Below are positions 5,703 through 7,398 of a stretch of DNA of 7,398 nucleotides, piece after piece; the first letter of the stretch is position 1, and every line of letters starts with the position of its first letter. The translations under genes and the position numbers were made by a program. Source of the DNA: Geoglobus sp. (GTDB lineage Archaea > Halobacteriota > Archaeoglobi > Archaeoglobales > Archaeoglobaceae); NCBI GenBank assembly GCA_027019885.1, contig JALUWC010000481.1:1-7398 (forward strand). The letters run 5' to 3'. The notes under the pieces were generated by a model. That model did no database searches, was not told the origin of the DNA, and saw only the letters and a list, made by a program, of their open reading frames with translations.

Positions 5703-7301
5703 TCAGGATTTGGGAAGGAAGAGATACCTCTTTAATATTCTCAGTTTTTCCTCGCCAACTGTCCTTTCCACCTCCCCTTCATCCCTGAAGGGCCTTCTTG
5801 CAATTATGGCTGATGCTGTTGATCTTCCAATACCAGGGATGTAGATGAGCTGATGGAGCGATGCTCTGTTAATGTCCAGTTCTGGCACAGCAGTTACACT
5901 CCTCTCCCCATAATCAACAACCCTCGCATCAACAAATGTGTTTCTCTCAAATTCTCCGACAACTCCTACAAGGATTGGATAGGTTGCGAGCTGTCTTGCG
6001 AAGCTTATCTTACCGCTTCTCGTCTCAACTCTTAGATCTCTCAGCAATCTCCCCTTTGGCAGAACTCTTTCCAGCATCCTCCTGTCAAAGTCCTTTCTTA
6101 TCTTCTCCTTGAACAGTTTGAAGTATCTTTTATGTCTCCTGACATTCCTCTCACCTATCTCTGCCATTGGTGTGAAATCAAAGACCTTCACCTGCCTCAA
6201 ATTCACCCTTCTCACAAGCAATTCTCTTTCAAGGATATCCATCAGAAAATCATAGTTCTTCTGAAATGTTTCCTTGGTCTCGCCTTTGAGTCCAAAAACG
6301 AAATTTATGCCGGGGAGAAAGTACGGCAGTCCGTTGTATCCTGCATGCCTTCCATACCTGTTCATCATTTCAATTGCAAACATAACCTCATTCGGATGTG
6401 CTAAAAGATTGTTTCTCTCGATCACCTTTTCATCAGCACTCTCCATTCCAAATGCTGCTACGTTCCCTGGTGTTTGATAGCACACAATGATCTTTATGAT
6501 CTCCCTGCTCTCTTCCGGATACTCAGCTATGGTTTTTGGATTTACATTGTCGAGGTGGAGTGTCTTTATTTTCGGGCATTCTTTCCATATAGCCCTGTGA
6601 AATGATTTCATGAAATCCGGGTCTGGTTTTGGATACTCTCTGCTGAAATCTGCCATGTAGGTGAAGAAGTCAGTCTGGTTTCCAAGCCTGAAGTGCCTGA
6701 CCCCATTGCTGTAAAGGGCCTTTATCTCATCGATAACGGCTTTGGGGCTTCTCATTGAAACCCTGTGTATCCTCTCTATGCAGAAGCTGCACCTCTTCCA
6801 GTAGCATCCCCTGTATGTTTCTATCTCGCAGATCACATTCGGGAAATCGGGATGCTCCCTCACAACTCTCGCTCCAAGAACTGCAAATTCATTGACAAAA
6901 TTTCTGGAGAGATTCTCAGCCTTACCGCCAAGATGCTGGTAGAGTTTATACTCAAAGGGGAATGGTATTGCTGTGTATCCTTCCATCTCCTCTTTAAGTT
7001 CGAGAATTATGGGCCCGACCAGAATTTTCTCCTTATCTGGGTAGATGGAAAAAAGCTCCCTGAGAGATAAAGGTTTCCCGCCCAGATACTTCCCCGGAAC
7101 AGCAATTCCGGCGATTACTATTATCTTCTCTGCTTTTTGAAAGATTTCAGGATTTCTTCTGTATTCGTCTGCTGTTGCGTATCTCCACTTCAATCCAAGC
7201 TTTTCAAGCATTCCCGCAATGTATCTCGGATAGGGGGCCATGTAGGGGGGAACTCCAAGACATGATGGCTCATCAACGTAGCCATCAAGAATCCCTATCA
7301 T
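5703..7301 (-). CDS. Radical SAM protein with C-terminal helix-hairpin-helix domain (COG1031-like)
   Basis: Uncharacterised archaeal radical SAM protein, 532 residues. The N-terminal part (about 1-150) begins DGYVDEPSCLGVPPY, a block I associate with the COG1031 family, and looks like a Rossmann or B12-binding-type fold without a clear DxHxxG cobalamin motif. The cluster-binding motif is RGCYWKRCSFC, with cysteines C166, C171 and C174. The CX4CX2C spacing is one residue longer than the usual CX3CX2C. Later blocks are FRLGNQTDFF (204-213), LHLDNVNP (248-255), AFGMESAD (283-290) and PGINFVFGLKGET (330-342), consistent with a radical SAM barrel. A C-terminal domain (about 476-529) contains INRASLHQLIYIPGIGRSTASAII, a helix-hairpin-helix that commonly binds nucleic acid, so an RNA or DNA substrate is possible but unproven. 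The ATG at 7301 overlaps the preceding stop as ATGA and has GAGGGGAG upstream. Reaction and substrate are unknown. Confidence 0.85.
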   Translation of the reverse strand: MIGILDGYVDEPSCLGVPPYMAPYPRYIAGMLEKLGLKWRYATADEYRRNPEIFQKAEKIIVIAGIAVPGKYLGGKPLSLRELFSIYPDKEKILVGPIILELKEEMEGYTAIPFPFEYKLYQHLGGKAENLSRNFVNEFAVLGARVVREHPDFPNVICEIETYRGCYWKRCSFCIERIHRVSMRSPKAVIDEIKALYSNGVRHFRLGNQTDFFTYMADFSREYPKPDPDFMKSFHRAIWKECPKIKTLHLDNVNPKTIAEYPEESREIIKIIVCYQTPGNVAAFGMESADEKVIERNNLLAHPNEVMFAIEMMNRYGRHAGYNGLPYFLPGINFVFGLKGETKETFQKNYDFLMDILERELLVRRVNLRQVKVFDFTPMAEIGERNVRRHKRYFKLFKEKIRKDFDRRMLERVLPKGRLLRDLRVETRSGKISFARQLATYPILVGVVGEFERNTFVDARVVDYGERSVTAVPELDINRASLHQLIYIPGIGRSTASAIIARRPFRDEGEVERTVGEEKLRILKRYLFLPKS

Positions 7302-7398
7302 TCTCCCCTCTGTATCTTCGCATGTCCGCCAATAATTGAAGTACTGAGCTCAAGGTTTCGTATCTCGCAGCTCTCATCAATTATGCTTCTCCAGATTT
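7298..7398 (-). CDS. C-terminal end of a probable nucleotidyltransferase with hexapeptide repeats (enters from right edge)
   Basis: A reading frame is open from the right edge to a TGA at 7300-7298 that overlaps the next gene's ATG as ATGA, which supports a real, coupled upstream gene. Only 32 residues are visible. They contain SIIDESCEIRNLELSTSIIG and then HAKI, with isoleucine/leucine spaced about every six residues as in a left-handed beta-helix. This resembles the C-terminal domain of long sugar-1-phosphate (for example glucose-1-phosphate) thymidylyl- or uridylyltransferases of archaea. The family call rests on this short tail alone, and an acetyltransferase with the same repeat is possible. 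Confidence 0.5.
   Translation of the reverse strand, partial: IWRSIIDESCEIRNLELSTSIIGGHAKIQRGE

Noticed and set aside
7304..7377. Short minus-strand frame starting at ATG 7377 (about 29 codons) before the radical SAM/HhH gene
   Set aside because: It competes with the frame open to the window edge that ends in an ATGA overlap and shows hexapeptide-like spacing. The short frame has no domain or Shine-Dalgarno support.

Overview
The window comes from an archaeon, most likely a hyperthermophilic member of the Archaeoglobales (Archaeoglobus, Geoglobus or Ferroglobus type). It carries transcription factor TFB, the H/ACA-RNP protein Gar1 and an AlaRS of archaeal architecture. Its metabolic genes (a D-2-hydroxyacid dehydrogenase, an HdrD-like iron-sulfur protein and AhbC of the siroheme-dependent heme route) suit a lactate-oxidising, sulfate- or metal-reducing relative. 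The genus is inferred; the domain Archaea is well supported.

Every gene is on the minus strand, so transcription runs from high to low coordinates. In that order they are: the 3' end of a probable sugar-phosphate nucleotidyltransferase (7398-7298); a radical SAM protein with a C-terminal helix-hairpin-helix domain (7301-5703); gar1 (5589-5269) and tfb (5360-4371), overlapping by 92 bp; a GlcD/Dld-type FAD dehydrogenase (4297-3032); an HdrD/GlcF-type iron-sulfur protein (3080-2010); ahbC (2013-844); an unrecognised 94-residue protein (818-534); and the 5' part of alaS (501 to beyond the left edge). Packing is tight. The longest gap is 113 bp (5590-5702), and I see no RNA gene, mobile element or CRISPR.

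The start sites fall into two classes. gar1, the FAD dehydrogenase, the 94-aa gene and alaS each have an archaeal TATA-like box centred about 26-28 nt upstream of the start codon, which predicts leaderless mRNAs. The genes that overlap an upstream gene (the radical SAM/HhH gene, tfb, the Fe-S protein and ahbC) instead have Shine-Dalgarno-like sequences inside that upstream gene, as expected for internal operon genes. This suggests transcription units gar1-tfb, FAD-FeS-ahbC, the 94-aa gene and alaS, with possible read-through between them.

Functionally, gar1-tfb is an information-processing pair (RNA pseudouridylation and transcription initiation). The FAD and Fe-S proteins look like two subunits of one electron-transfer complex that oxidises a 2-hydroxyacid, probably D-lactate. 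ahbC is translationally coupled to them and would supply a step of heme synthesis. No clearly new system is evident. The most unusual items are the dual-coding purine tract at the gar1/tfb junction, the leaderless promoter geometry, and the co-transcription of a heme-synthesis radical SAM enzyme with an HdrD-like dehydrogenase.
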